A DNA stretch of 64,000 bases, taken from positions 124,001 to 188,000 of the forward strand of contig JAJECI010000003.1 of the NCBI GenBank assembly GCA_022822065.1, given 5' to 3'. Shown piece by piece: positions 28,594-37,757 of the stretch. The position numbers and the translations under genes were made by a program. A model generated the notes under the pieces. That model made no database searches and was not told the origin of the DNA. It saw only the letters and a program-made list of their open reading frames with translations. The stretch comes from Candidatus Dadabacteria bacterium. Lineage in GTDB: Bacteria > Desulfobacterota_D > UBA1144 > Nemesobacterales > Nemesobacteraceae. How positions within the stretch are numbered: the first letter of the stretch is position 1; every line of letters begins with the position of its first letter.

Positions 28594-29924
28594 TGAGCCA
28601 GATGCAGCAGAGGCCTTTAACTTACGCGAGAGTCACTGAAGACGTAGTCAGGATGGTCGACAAGCCATCCAAGAAGTGGTGGGCGCTTTTTCTTCCCACG
28701 GTGGCGCTCGTGGGACTCGGCGTCACGTGTTTTTTCTATCAGGTAGCGGAGGGGCTTGGAGTCGCCGGCTACCGTCACCCGGTTTTCTGGGGAGTCTACA
28801 TAACCGATTTTGTTTTCTGGGTTGGAATAGCGCACTCGGGAACCCTTATCTCGGCCATACTTTATCTGTTCCGCGCAAGGTTCAGGATGTCCATATACAG
28901 AATCGCCGAGGCCATGACGGTCTTCGCGGTTCTCACGGCGGGACTTTTCCCCATAATTCACCTCGGAAGACCATGGAACTTCCTGTGGCTGATACCCTAT
29001 CCGAATTCAAGGGAACTGTGGATAAACTTCAAGTCCCCGCTTGTCTGGGACGTGTTCGCGGTTGGTACTTATCTTACGGTGAGTTCGGTGTTTTTCGTGG
29101 TTGGAATGATTCCCGATATAGCGGCGATAAGGGACAAGGTGAAGGAAACTCCGAGAAAGATCATATACTCGATTCTCTCCTTCGGATGGAAGGGCTCAAA
29201 CAAGGAATGGCTTCACTACACGAGGGCGTATCTTTATTTCGCGGCTCTCGCCACGCCTCTTGTTCTCTCGGTTCACAGCGTCGTGTCCTGGGACTTCGCA
29301 ATGGGTAACGTTCCCGGATGGCACACCACCATATTCCCCCCGTATTTTGTTGCGGGAGCTATTTTCTCGGGACTCGCGATGGTTATCACCCTTACCATAC
29401 CGATAAGGAAGATTTTCCATCTCGAGGATTACATAACGCTTGATAACTATGACGGCATGGCGAAGCTCATAATTCTGACTTCCTGCATAGTCGGCTACGC
29501 ATACGCGGCGGAATTCTTCATGGCGTGGTACAGCGGAAGTCCTTATGAGTGGGGACAGTTCGTGTACAGGGCGACTGGGGAGTACGCGCTTTTCTACTGG
29601 ACGATGGTGATATGCAACTGCGTAGTTCCGATAGTGCTTTGGTGGGAGAAGGTGAGAAAGAACATAAAGGCGCTTTTTGTCATCTCCATACTGATAAACA
29701 TAGGAATGTGGTTCGAGCGGTTCAATATCATCGTGATATCGCTTTCGAGAGATTTTGAGCCCGGCGCGTGGGGCATATACAAGATATCGTTTGTCGAGGC
29801 CGGCATAACGATCGGAAGTTTCGCGTGGTTCTTCATGTTCTTCCTACTGTTCGTGAAGACTCTTCCCGCGGTTTCCATAGCGGAGATGAAGGAAATACTT
29901 CCGGTGCCGAAGAAGGGAGGTTAG
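28593..29924 (+). CDS. actC: Alternative Complex III NrfD-like membrane subunit ActC
   Basis: NrfD-like polytopic protein; GVYITDFVFWVGIAHSGTLISAILYL; operon position. Confidence 0.92.
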   Translation: MSQMQQRPLTYARVTEDVVRMVDKPSKKWWALFLPTVALVGLGVTCFFYQVAEGLGVAGYRHPVFWGVYITDFVFWVGIAHSGTLISAILYLFRARFRMSIYRIAEAMTVFAVLTAGLFPIIHLGRPWNFLWLIPYPNSRELWINFKSPLVWDVFAVGTYLTVSSVFFVVGMIPDIAAIRDKVKETPRKIIYSILSFGWKGSNKEWLHYTRAYLYFAALATPLVLSVHSVVSWDFAMGNVPGWHTTIFPPYFVAGAIFSGLAMVITLTIPIRKIFHLEDYITLDNYDGMAKLIILTSCIVGYAYAAEFFMAWYSGSPYEWGQFVYRATGEYALFYWTMVICNCVVPIVLWWEKVRKNIKALFVISILINIGMWFERFNIIVISLSRDFEPGAWGIYKISFVEAGITIGSFAWFFMFFLLFVKTLPAVSIAEMKEILPVPKKGG

Positions 29925-29930
29925 CAGGAA

Positions 29931-30437
29931 ATGGATCAGGGCGTAGTCGGAATTTACTCGTATCAGGATTCGGTTCTCTCGGCCGTGGAAAAACTCAAGG
30001 AGGCGGGTTACCGCAACATGAGGGTGTTTTCCCCGTTTCCGGATCACGAAATTGAGGCGGCGGTTGATCTGCCTGAGAGCCCGGTGCGGTTTTTCACCCT
30101 TTTCGGAGGCCTGCTGGGGGCGACCTGTGGAATCGGTTTTACGGTTCTTACTTCAAGCTCCTGGCCCATAGCGGTGAGCGCCAAGCCCATAGTCTCGATA
30201 ATTCCCTACATGGTGATCGTTTTTGAGCTCACGGTGCTTTTCGGCGCGCTTTCAACCTTTCTGGGGCTGATAGTGAATTCCCTTATAAGACAGAGAACCC
30301 CGGTGAGGCTTTACGACGAGCGTTTTTCGGATGACAAATTCGGTGTTGCCGTTATATGCGAGAAGGAAAACATAGGCGCGGTTGAAGCGATATTAAATTC
30401 TACGGGAGCTGAAGAAATCAAGTTTGATGAAGCATAG
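29931..30437 (+). CDS. actD: Alternative Complex III subunit ActD (DUF3341)
   Basis: FTLFGGLLGATCGIGFTVLTSSSWPI; two TM helices; operon position. Confidence 0.9.
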   Translation: MDQGVVGIYSYQDSVLSAVEKLKEAGYRNMRVFSPFPDHEIEAAVDLPESPVRFFTLFGGLLGATCGIGFTVLTSSSWPIAVSAKPIVSIIPYMVIVFELTVLFGALSTFLGLIVNSLIRQRTPVRLYDERFSDDKFGVAVICEKENIGAVEAILNSTGAEEIKFDEA

Positions 30438-31008
30438 AAAGTTTTTCCGGACAGTTCCGGGGGGAGCCCGGGTTTTCAATTTCCCTGTGGGATTGAAAGT
30501 GTGCGCGGTGGCCGCTTTTGCGGTTGCGCTTTCGCTTTCTTCCGCCCACTCGCTTCCCTGGTCTTGGGACATGTGGTCTCAGGACTCTGTTCAGCCCTAC
30601 GAGGAACCCGTGCTTTTCCCGCGCAACTCGATTTCCACCGACGGCGGGAAAACCAAGCTTGAGGACAGGGACAAGGTCGAACTTATGGAAAAGGGGCCGG
30701 TTCCCAGAAACAATGAGTCGGTAGCCAGGGGAGCGAAGGTTTACAAAGAGCAGTGCGCCGTGTGTCACGGTCCCGGGGGATTGGGGGACGGAATCATAAT
30801 AAAGAAAGGGCTCGGTTTTTACCCGGTTAACCTTACCACGCCGGCCGTGGCGCAGAGAACCGACGGTTACATCTACGCCTATATACGCTACGGGGGCAAG
30901 GTGATGATGCCCTCTTACAGCGAGAACATATCGGAACAGGACGCCTGGCACGTGGTCAATTACGTGAGAAAGCTTCAAAAGCCGGGTTCTGTCAAGGAGA
31001 ATCAGTAG
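30424..31008 (+). CDS. actE: Alternative Complex III monoheme cytochrome c subunit ActE
   Basis: GAKVYKEQCAVCHGPGGLGDG, MMPSYSENIS. Confidence 0.9.
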   Translation: MMKHRKFFRTVPGGARVFNFPVGLKVCAVAAFAVALSLSSAHSLPWSWDMWSQDSVQPYEEPVLFPRNSISTDGGKTKLEDRDKVELMEKGPVPRNNESVARGAKVYKEQCAVCHGPGGLGDGIIIKKGLGFYPVNLTTPAVAQRTDGYIYAYIRYGGKVMMPSYSENISEQDAWHVVNYVRKLQKPGSVKENQ

Positions 31009-31012
31009 AACG

Positions 31013-32191
31013 ATGGATCAGTCCGTAAACCAGGAAATACTGGCGAAGAGAAACCAGATACCCGGCTGGGTGTTCAAGGTTTTCCTCGCTCTGGCGGCTG
31101 TGGGCGTAGTGGCTTTCGTAGTTAACGCCAGGGGGGAGAGGGCCGAGGAGGTCTGGCAGCTTTTCCTGGTGAATTTTCTTTTCTGGACGGGAGTGGCTCA
31201 GGGCGGGCTCGTGTTCTCCTGCATACTGAGGATAACCAACGCCAGGTGGGGAAGGGGACTTCTCCGCATAAGCGAGGGCTTTGCGAGCTTCACGGTGGTC
31301 TCCTTGGTGCTCCTGCTGGTTCTTTTCATCGGACAGGAATTCGTCCTTCCCTACGCGCATCATCACTACCACAGCCCCAAGGACATATGGCTTAATATGA
31401 ATTTCGTAATGGCGAGAAACGTAATAGGTTTCTCGATTCTTCTCGTCCTGAATTACTTCTACCTCAGAACATCCATAGAACAGGATCTCAACGGCAAGGA
31501 GAGAATCGTCAGGTTAAAGAAGCTTGCCCCCGCCGTAATTCTGGTCTACGCCCTTGTTTTTTCCCTTTTCGCCTGGGATTTCATGATGTCGCTTGATCCT
31601 CACTGGTTCAGCACGCTTTTTGGACCCTACTACTTTATTGGAAGCCTCATAGCGGCCATAGGGGCGACGATAATACTCTCGGTTCCCCTCAAGCGTTATC
31701 TGGGACTTGACGACTACCTCTCCCTTCATCATTACTGGGATATGGGAAAGATACTTCAAGGCTTCTCTCTTTTCTGGGTTTACCTCATGTTCTCCCAGCT
31801 TCTTACGATCTGGTACGCGAACATGCCCGAAGAGACGGGATTTGTGATAAAAAGGGTGGTGGATGAGCCTTTCCGCTCCTTTGCCTGGGCTATCCTCACA
31901 TGCTGCTTCATATTTCCTTTTGTTTCCCTGCTGCCCCGCACGCACAAGATAGTTACCCCGATAGTTGTCTTTATCGCCACGGTTTCTTTCTCGGGCCTCT
32001 GGATGGACAAGTTCCTGCTGATTATCCCTTCGCTTACCGACGAGCTGGTTTTCAGTATCAATCACTTCCTGATCACTCTCGGTTTTCTCGCGGGGTTCGT
32101 GGCGACATTCCTTCTGTTTGTAAACAGGTTTCCGGTAATACCTTTCGGCGACCCGTACTTTGACGGCAAATCAAAAGGAGGAGGGCATTAA
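31013..32191 (+). CDS. actF: Alternative Complex III quinol-oxidizing membrane subunit ActF
   Basis: Polytopic; FLFWTGVAQGGLVFSCILRITNARWGR; DWMMSLDPHWFST-like 'DFMMSLDPHWFSTLFGPYY'. Confidence 0.9.
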   Translation: MDQSVNQEILAKRNQIPGWVFKVFLALAAVGVVAFVVNARGERAEEVWQLFLVNFLFWTGVAQGGLVFSCILRITNARWGRGLLRISEGFASFTVVSLVLLLVLFIGQEFVLPYAHHHYHSPKDIWLNMNFVMARNVIGFSILLVLNYFYLRTSIEQDLNGKERIVRLKKLAPAVILVYALVFSLFAWDFMMSLDPHWFSTLFGPYYFIGSLIAAIGATIILSVPLKRYLGLDDYLSLHHYWDMGKILQGFSLFWVYLMFSQLLTIWYANMPEETGFVIKRVVDEPFRSFAWAILTCCFIFPFVSLLPRTHKIVTPIVVFIATVSFSGLWMDKFLLIIPSLTDELVFSINHFLITLGFLAGFVATFLLFVNRFPVIPFGDPYFDGKSKGGGH

Positions 32192-32192
32192 G

Positions 32193-32342
32193 ATGAAGCT
32201 TACTCCTGAACAGCTCGACAAAATAGTTCTGCTTTTCACTGTGAAAGTGGCTATCGGTATCGCGGCTTTCATAGGCATAGTGGCCACCGTAGCGCTTTTC
32301 GGCACCAAGATAGCCCCATTGATGGGCAAGCTTCCTTGGTAA
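32193..32342 (+). CDS. 49-aa single-TM protein at the 3' end of the ACIII operon
   Basis: ATG at 32193 preceded by AGGAGGAGGG; MKLTPEQLDKIVLLFTVKVAIGIAAFIGIVATVALFGTKIAPLMGKLPW. Confidence 0.65.
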   Translation: MKLTPEQLDKIVLLFTVKVAIGIAAFIGIVATVALFGTKIAPLMGKLPW

Positions 32343-32478
32343 TACCGACGATCTCCCTACCGTTGCGCATAAACTGAGCGCGATAGAACATATCTTAAGA
32401 CGTCTTGCTCGAAACCGGATATAATTTCCGCGCGGGTTTTTCCGTTTTTCATAAAAACATCTTCCAAGGAGTTTTTCC

Positions 32479-32829
32479 ATGTCCAAAGACGCCGAAATCA
32501 AGCTGAAGGTAGTCCTAGGGGACGACAATGTTCCCGAGGAGCTTTTCTGGGAGGCTTCCCAATCCGAGGAACCGGGGGAGAAGCGCTGTGAAGCAGTTTT
32601 TATTTCCATGTGGGATGCCGAGAAGAAAGAATCTCTGGTAATAGATCTTTGGACCAAGAAAATGGAAGTGGGAGAGATGAACTATCATTTCTACTATACG
32701 ATGATGAAGATGGCCGACACGTATGAAAGGGCTACCTCCGAGGAGCGGATATCGAACAGAATGAGAGAATTCGCGGGCGAATTCGCCGAGATGGTCCTGG
32801 AGTCTTTCGGAGGCCAGAAAAATTCCTGA
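32479..32829 (+). CDS. GldC-like protein
   Basis: LDDNVPEELFWEASQ-type start, VIDLWTKKMEVGEMNYHFYYTMMKMADTYERATSEE resembles gliding motility protein GldC. Confidence 0.7.
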   Translation: MSKDAEIKLKVVLGDDNVPEELFWEASQSEEPGEKRCEAVFISMWDAEKKESLVIDLWTKKMEVGEMNYHFYYTMMKMADTYERATSEERISNRMREFAGEFAEMVLESFGGQKNS

Positions 32830-32856
32830 CCGACATCCACCTAATGCCTTGCAGGC

Positions 32857-32890
32857 TAGGGAAACCCCGGGGTTCCCCGGCATTTCCCTA
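32857..32890. terminator. candidate bidirectional hairpin between convergent genes
   Basis: TAGGGAAA-CCCCGGGGTTCCCCGGCA-TTTCCCTA with inner CCGGGG/CCCCGG stem; no strong T-tract. Confidence 0.4.
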
Positions 32891-32910
32891 ATCTGACAAC
32901 CCGAAAGAGA

Positions 32911-33309
32911 TCAGTAAAAAACTCTCACGGCGATAAAGGCGAAGAAAAAGCCTACGCACCATAGAAGCACGGACAACAGATATATCCAGTTGCTTGTCTT
33001 TCGCAGCCTGGCACACGCTATTGCCTGCGCCGGGTCAATCGGACAAGGGGCGTTTCTTGCCCTCCAGAGCGCAACTCCGGCGATCAGAAGCACCGCGCCT
33101 GAGATTCCGAACGTCAATATCTTGTATTTTGACAGCGCGATCAGCCAGGGCGCGGTGCCTACGATTCCCGCGAGAGTGGCACCAGCCCCGAGAGTCACTA
33201 ACAGCGCGGGAAGCGCGCAGCACACAAGCGTTCCAGCGGATGTAACCAGGCTGAGCGTGGGAAGAAGCGTTTGCTTCACTCCGTAGTCAGGGGTGGCGTT
33301 ATCCATGTT
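32911..33309 (-). CDS. MerT-like metal transport membrane protein
   Basis: TSAGTLVCCALPALLVTLGAGATLAGIVGTAPWL; TM helices; downstream of HMA-domain gene; start set at MDNATPD. Confidence 0.68.
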   Translation of the reverse strand, partial: NMDNATPDYGVKQTLLPTLSLVTSAGTLVCCALPALLVTLGAGATLAGIVGTAPWLIALSKYKILTFGISGAVLLIAGVALWRARNAPCPIDPAQAIACARLRKTSNWIYLLSVLLWCVGFFFAFIAVRVFY

Positions 33310-33682
33310 CGCATCCCCTCCCAATGGCGGCTATGTTGTACCCGGAGTCCGTGATAAGCTTCGTAAGCGTCGCGTCGTCAATGGTCAATCCTGGCTTCAT
33401 GGCGACCACTACGGAGCCTTTGCCGAGATCGACCTTGATACCGGCGACATCGCCGCGTTTCAGAAAGACTTTTTCCAGGGAACGTGCGCAGAAGTCGCAT
33501 ACAAGCCCGTTCACCTTGATGTTGACGGTGTCTTCACAGGATGCGTTCTCTATGCTGTTGGAAGCCTTAACCGCTTCCACCGCTTCACCTTCATGGTTGT
33601 GTTTGTGTTCTCCATGTTCCGCATTGCTATGGAACGCAAAGAAAAGTGTGATAAACGCAATTGTAATAATTGATGGTTTCAT
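33299..33682 (-). CDS. secreted heavy-metal-associated (HMA/MerP-like) protein
   Basis: Signal peptide, His-rich EHGEHKHNHEG, VNGLVCDFCARSLEKVF CxxC HMA motif. Confidence 0.82.
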   Translation of the reverse strand: MKPSIITIAFITLFFAFHSNAEHGEHKHNHEGEAVEAVKASNSIENASCEDTVNIKVNGLVCDFCARSLEKVFLKRGDVAGIKVDLGKGSVVVAMKPGLTIDDATLTKLITDSGYNIAAIGRGCEHG

Positions 33683-33692
33683 GATTTTCTCC

Positions 33693-34340
33693 CTAAAATC
33701 TTATTATTAAGTTAAACAGAATCCCACCTTTGTCGCTGATTCCGACCTCGGCGAGATACTGGTTTTTAAAAAACCGCACAAAAGGCGTAAAGATGATGTT
33801 ATCTCTCTCGCCCGTGATGTGGTCAACCTGGAGCATGAGCCACGTGTGAACATCGTCGTAATCCCCCAAGTAGGGGGCGATTCCCACTCGCGCTTTTTGC
33901 CTGAAGAACTTGGCTATATCTTCTGCGTAGTAAACGCGGTTCTCATAACTGGTAAAACACCGTCGATTTTCCCAGTCAAGGGCGATATCCGTAAACGCGG
34001 CGGGCTGAGGCTTGCCGTCAGGCAATCCGAGGTCATCATAGGCCACTCCCAAGCCGCTTTTAAGGTAGAAATTTGCCTGCGAGGCCGGTGCGTTGTGGCG
34101 CTTCACCAAGTAATTAAACTGCACGCCGTGGAACTGCCAACCCTCCCCGGGCCAGTATTCGGTCCTGTATCCTATCGAATACCTGGCCGTCGGCGAATAA
34201 TGGACGTGGAGAGAATGGGCGTTCTTGTCGTTTTTCTGCATGATTGTCCATCCGCCCGGGTATGACACCGGACGGGAGAGAGACGGGGAAGCGTATCCCA
34301 GCAAAACCACGCAGCATAAAGCGAAAACTGCTGATTTCAT
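33693..34340 (-). CDS. secreted, probably beta-barrel conserved hypothetical
   Basis: Signal peptide MKSAVFALCCVVLLGYASPSLS; alternating aromatic strands; ends in LIIRF as OM proteins often do. Confidence 0.55.
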   Translation of the reverse strand: MKSAVFALCCVVLLGYASPSLSRPVSYPGGWTIMQKNDKNAHSLHVHYSPTARYSIGYRTEYWPGEGWQFHGVQFNYLVKRHNAPASQANFYLKSGLGVAYDDLGLPDGKPQPAAFTDIALDWENRRCFTSYENRVYYAEDIAKFFRQKARVGIAPYLGDYDDVHTWLMLQVDHITGERDNIIFTPFVRFFKNQYLAEVGISDKGGILFNLIIRF

Positions 34341-34417
34341 ATTTCCTCCTGAATATCTTGATTATAGTCTGGCAACGCCGAAGCGAAGCCATTTGGGCGT
34401 GCGGACGCGCGGATTGA

Positions 34418-34765
34418 TCAGGAGGTATGTTTTGGAGGCTGGAAGGGGGTATCGACCTGGCGGGAGGATAAAAGCTCATCGACTGGAATTCCGACGGCGA
34501 TTTTCCCGTGATTATCTTTTGATTCTTGAAGCGACAGAGCGTTTATCTGGACGCAGTGCAGGCAATTGCAGCCATCGCATTCATCTGAATTCTGATCCCG
34601 CGATTCTTCGGTGTTATGGCAAGGCATGTCCATATCGCCGTCCATCTGCATTTCGACGGGAGCTTCATGCATATTCATCAGACATGTGGAGAAGGCGTTT
34701 GCCGTGCCACCGGCGAACAACATAATGCACACAAGAAACAGCGTTACCGTTTTCATAAAACTCAT
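34418..34765 (-). CDS. CopL-like secreted Cys/His/Met-rich small protein
   Basis: Signal peptide; MQMDGDMDMPCHN, DECDGCNCLHC. Confidence 0.55.
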   Translation of the reverse strand: MSFMKTVTLFLVCIMLFAGGTANAFSTCLMNMHEAPVEMQMDGDMDMPCHNTEESRDQNSDECDGCNCLHCVQINALSLQESKDNHGKIAVGIPVDELLSSRQVDTPFQPPKHTS

Positions 34766-34865
34766 ACCCTAATTATAAGTTATTGAATGTTGGTTTAAGT
34801 TTCAAGGGTAAAAGTCTGAAGAATTGGCTACTTGCGAATCTGCAGATAGATTCTATCACCGGTTC

Positions 34866-35798
34866 TTATCTGAATTCCAGTATTACCTCTTTTGCGAAAA
34901 GCTCTATGGTCTTGGGGTTCATCACGTCGGAGAAGAAAATCGTATACTTGGATATCCCCTTCTCGATATCCGAGTTGATCTTCTTCACGCAGTCTTCCGG
35001 GGTTCCCACGATTCCGAGTTTTTCTATGTCTCCGAAGAATCCGTAGCGTCTCTGGGCCTTTTCGAGTTTTTCAGGGAGATCTTTTCTGTCCTCGACCAGA
35101 ACGCAGACGGTCTGCTGAGATATCGTTATATCTTCTATGTCTCTCCCGACTTCCTCGCAGTGCCCGCGCAGTATTGAATGCTTGCGGTCAAAATCGATCG
35201 CGCTTGTCGCGGGACAGTTCCATTCATCGGCGAGTTCCGCTACTGCTCTCAAGAGAAACTTTTCCCCTGAGCCTCCGATACATATTGGGATGTGGGGACG
35301 CTGAACGGGCTTGGGGTTGCACAGCGCGTTTTCCACCTTGTAATGTTTTCCGGAGAAAGAGGCAGTCTCATCAGTCCACATCAGTTTAAGTATCTGGGCT
35401 GCTTCTTTAAGCATTTCTATTCTTTCTTTAGTTGACGGGAAGGGATACCCGTAAGCGAGGAATTCCTCTTCAAACCACCCGGCCCCTATTGCGAACTCAA
35501 CCCGTCCGTTGCTTATCACGTCAAGCGTTGAAGCCATCTTGGCAAGCAGGGGAGGGTGCCTGAATGGGTTGCAGAGCACCATCGTTCCGAGCTTTATGTT
35601 TTCCGTTACGGTAGAGAGAGCGGACATGAGCGTCCAGGGTTCGTAGATGTCGATTCCTATTATTCCCTGACCCAGAACATGATCGTAGAACCACACGGAA
35701 TCGTATCCCGTTGAGTCGCATAACTGCGCCGCGGCTTTTATATCTTCAAAATCTATTTTCTGCTGTCTCAGCATTACTCCGAATTCGGGTCTGCCCAT
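34866..35798 (-). CDS. LLM-class (luciferase-like) flavin/F420-dependent oxidoreductase
   Basis: GYDSVWFYDHVLG, GRVEFAIGAGWFEEEFLAYGYPFPSTKERIEMLKE. Confidence 0.88.
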   Translation of the reverse strand: MGRPEFGVMLRQQKIDFEDIKAAAQLCDSTGYDSVWFYDHVLGQGIIGIDIYEPWTLMSALSTVTENIKLGTMVLCNPFRHPPLLAKMASTLDVISNGRVEFAIGAGWFEEEFLAYGYPFPSTKERIEMLKEAAQILKLMWTDETASFSGKHYKVENALCNPKPVQRPHIPICIGGSGEKFLLRAVAELADEWNCPATSAIDFDRKHSILRGHCEEVGRDIEDITISQQTVCVLVEDRKDLPEKLEKAQRRYGFFGDIEKLGIVGTPEDCVKKINSDIEKGISKYTIFFSDVMNPKTIELFAKEVILEFR

Positions 35799-36070
35799 TG
35801 GTTTCTATCTCCGTTCTCTGGTGGTTATCCGCGCCTGGATGGCGCACAGGTAATTATCCCTTCAGTCAGTGGCACTGTAAACACGGCAATGGTATTTTGC
35901 TTCCTGAGAGAGAAATAAGAATTTGCGAGATGTTCAATGTTTTGCTTCTTTATGCTATCATTACGGGCGACGGGAAAAAAGAAGGTTGACAATCCCAGAA
36001 GGACTTTTTGTCGCCTGTTTCGAAATAAGGAATTCCGTCTCTTCTTAAATTTACGATCCTGAGGTTTCCA

Positions 36071-36685
36071 ATGAAAAACGCAGTTGTTTTCGTTTTATGC
36101 TTTATCTTTGCCTTTATTGCTTTTCCCGGAGACGGGTATTCTCATTCCGATCCCAGTCATAAAAAAAATACGTCCGCTGAATCTAGCGGCAAAAAAGAAA
36201 GGAGAAAGCCAATGGTTCTTATTTCAACTTCGCTAGGTGACATAAAACTTGAATTATATGAAGAGCAGGCGCCGATCACGGTAACGAATTTTCTTTCCTA
36301 CGTGGAAGAGGGTTTTTTCGACGGCACCATCTTTCACAGGGTGATAAGTAATTTCATGATACAGGGCGGTGGCATCACTGCGGACATGAAACAGAAGCCG
36401 ACTAAGGCCCCGATAAAAAACGAGGCCAATAATGGCCTTAAAAATGAACGTGGAACCATAGCGATGGCTAGGACCTCCGATGTGGATTCCGCGACGTCAC
36501 AGTTTTTTATAAATCACAAGGACAACGCTTTTCTTGACCACGGTGCGCGTGACTTCGGCTACGCTGTGTTCGGAAAAGTGGTTGAAGGAATCGAGGTTGT
36601 TGACAAAATCGCCGCCGTTCAGACCAGGCCGGGTGATGTTCCCGTCGAGATGGTGTCTATTTTGTCCATTAAGGCCATCAATTAA
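36071..36685 (+). CDS. cyclophilin-type peptidyl-prolyl cis-trans isomerase with N-terminal signal peptide
   Basis: [24 protein letters not shown] signal; [28 protein letters not shown]. Confidence 0.92.
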   Translation: MKNAVVFVLCFIFAFIAFPGDGYSHSDPSHKKNTSAESSGKKERRKPMVLISTSLGDIKLELYEEQAPITVTNFLSYVEEGFFDGTIFHRVISNFMIQGGGITADMKQKPTKAPIKNEANNGLKNERGTIAMARTSDVDSATSQFFINHKDNAFLDHGARDFGYAVFGKVVEGIEVVDKIAAVQTRPGDVPVEMVSILSIKAIN

Positions 36686-36703
36686 CAGACGGTCTTTTTT
36701 TTC

Positions 36704-37747
36704 GTGTCGGAAGAAATCACTTACAAAAGCGCCGGTGTTGACGTCAAGGAAGGCGAGAGGTTCGTGCGGCTTATAAAACCTCTCGTCGAGTCGACCTACG
36801 GCGAAAGCAAAGTAAGCCCGCTCGGGGGTTTTGCGGGCGCTTTTCCGTTTGATGCGGGGGCTTTCAGCGAACCCCTGCTTGTATCCGCAACAGACGGCGT
36901 CGGCACGAAGCTCAAAACGGCATTTTCCGCGCGCAGATTTGATACGATAGGCATAGATCTGGTTGCCATGAGCGTTAATGACGTGATTACGTGCGGCGCG
37001 AAACCTCTGTTTTTTCTTGATTATCTGGCCACCTCAAAGCTCGATTCGGAGCAGGCGGCCGAGGTGGTGAAAGGTATCTGCGAGGGATGTGTCCAGGCGG
37101 GATGCGTGCTTATCGGTGGTGAGACGGCGGAGATGCCCGGATTTTACGCCGAGGGGGAGTTTGATCTTGCGGGTTTCTGTGTCGGAGTGGTGGAGAAGGA
37201 TCTTTATATTGACGGCACCGGGATAGGGCCCGGCGACGCGGTTATCGGGCTTGCTTCAAGCGGTCTTCATTCAAACGGCTACTCGCTTGCGAGAAAGGTG
37301 CTTTTTGATGTCGGGGGTTACTCTATGGATTCAAAGCCCCGTGGCCTCTCAAAGCCTCTGGGAGAGGCGCTTCTCGAACCCACAGTCATATACTCAGGAG
37401 CCGTCCTCGGGCTCTGCGAAAAGTTCAACGTAAAAGCCCTTGCCCACATGACGGGCGGCGGGATTCCGGGAAATCTCTCAAGGGTCATTCCCGACGGGCT
37501 TTTTGCGGCGATTGAGGGCCAGAGCTGGCCTGAACCTCCCGTTTTTGACCTGATAATGAAAACCGGAAACATAAGCCGCGACGAGATGTACTCGACGTTT
37601 AACTGCGGGGTAGGGATGATAGCGGTGCTGCCGCGGGAGCAGGTAGAAGAAGCAACCTCCTTCGCGCGGGACCTACTGGAGGCGGCTTACCTTATCGGCG
37701 AGATAAAGGAACCTGACACCCCCGGCCCCAAGGTCCGCATTCTCTGA
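36704..37747 (+). CDS. purM: phosphoribosylformylglycinamidine cyclo-ligase
   Basis: TYKSAGVDVKEGERFV, SATDGVGTKLK, HMTGGGIPGNLSRV; GTG start. Confidence 0.95.
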   Translation: MSEEITYKSAGVDVKEGERFVRLIKPLVESTYGESKVSPLGGFAGAFPFDAGAFSEPLLVSATDGVGTKLKTAFSARRFDTIGIDLVAMSVNDVITCGAKPLFFLDYLATSKLDSEQAAEVVKGICEGCVQAGCVLIGGETAEMPGFYAEGEFDLAGFCVGVVEKDLYIDGTGIGPGDAVIGLASSGLHSNGYSLARKVLFDVGGYSMDSKPRGLSKPLGEALLEPTVIYSGAVLGLCEKFNVKALAHMTGGGIPGNLSRVIPDGLFAAIEGQSWPEPPVFDLIMKTGNISRDEMYSTFNCGVGMIAVLPREQVEEATSFARDLLEAAYLIGEIKEPDTPGPKVRIL

Positions 37748-37757
37748 GGACGTGAAC

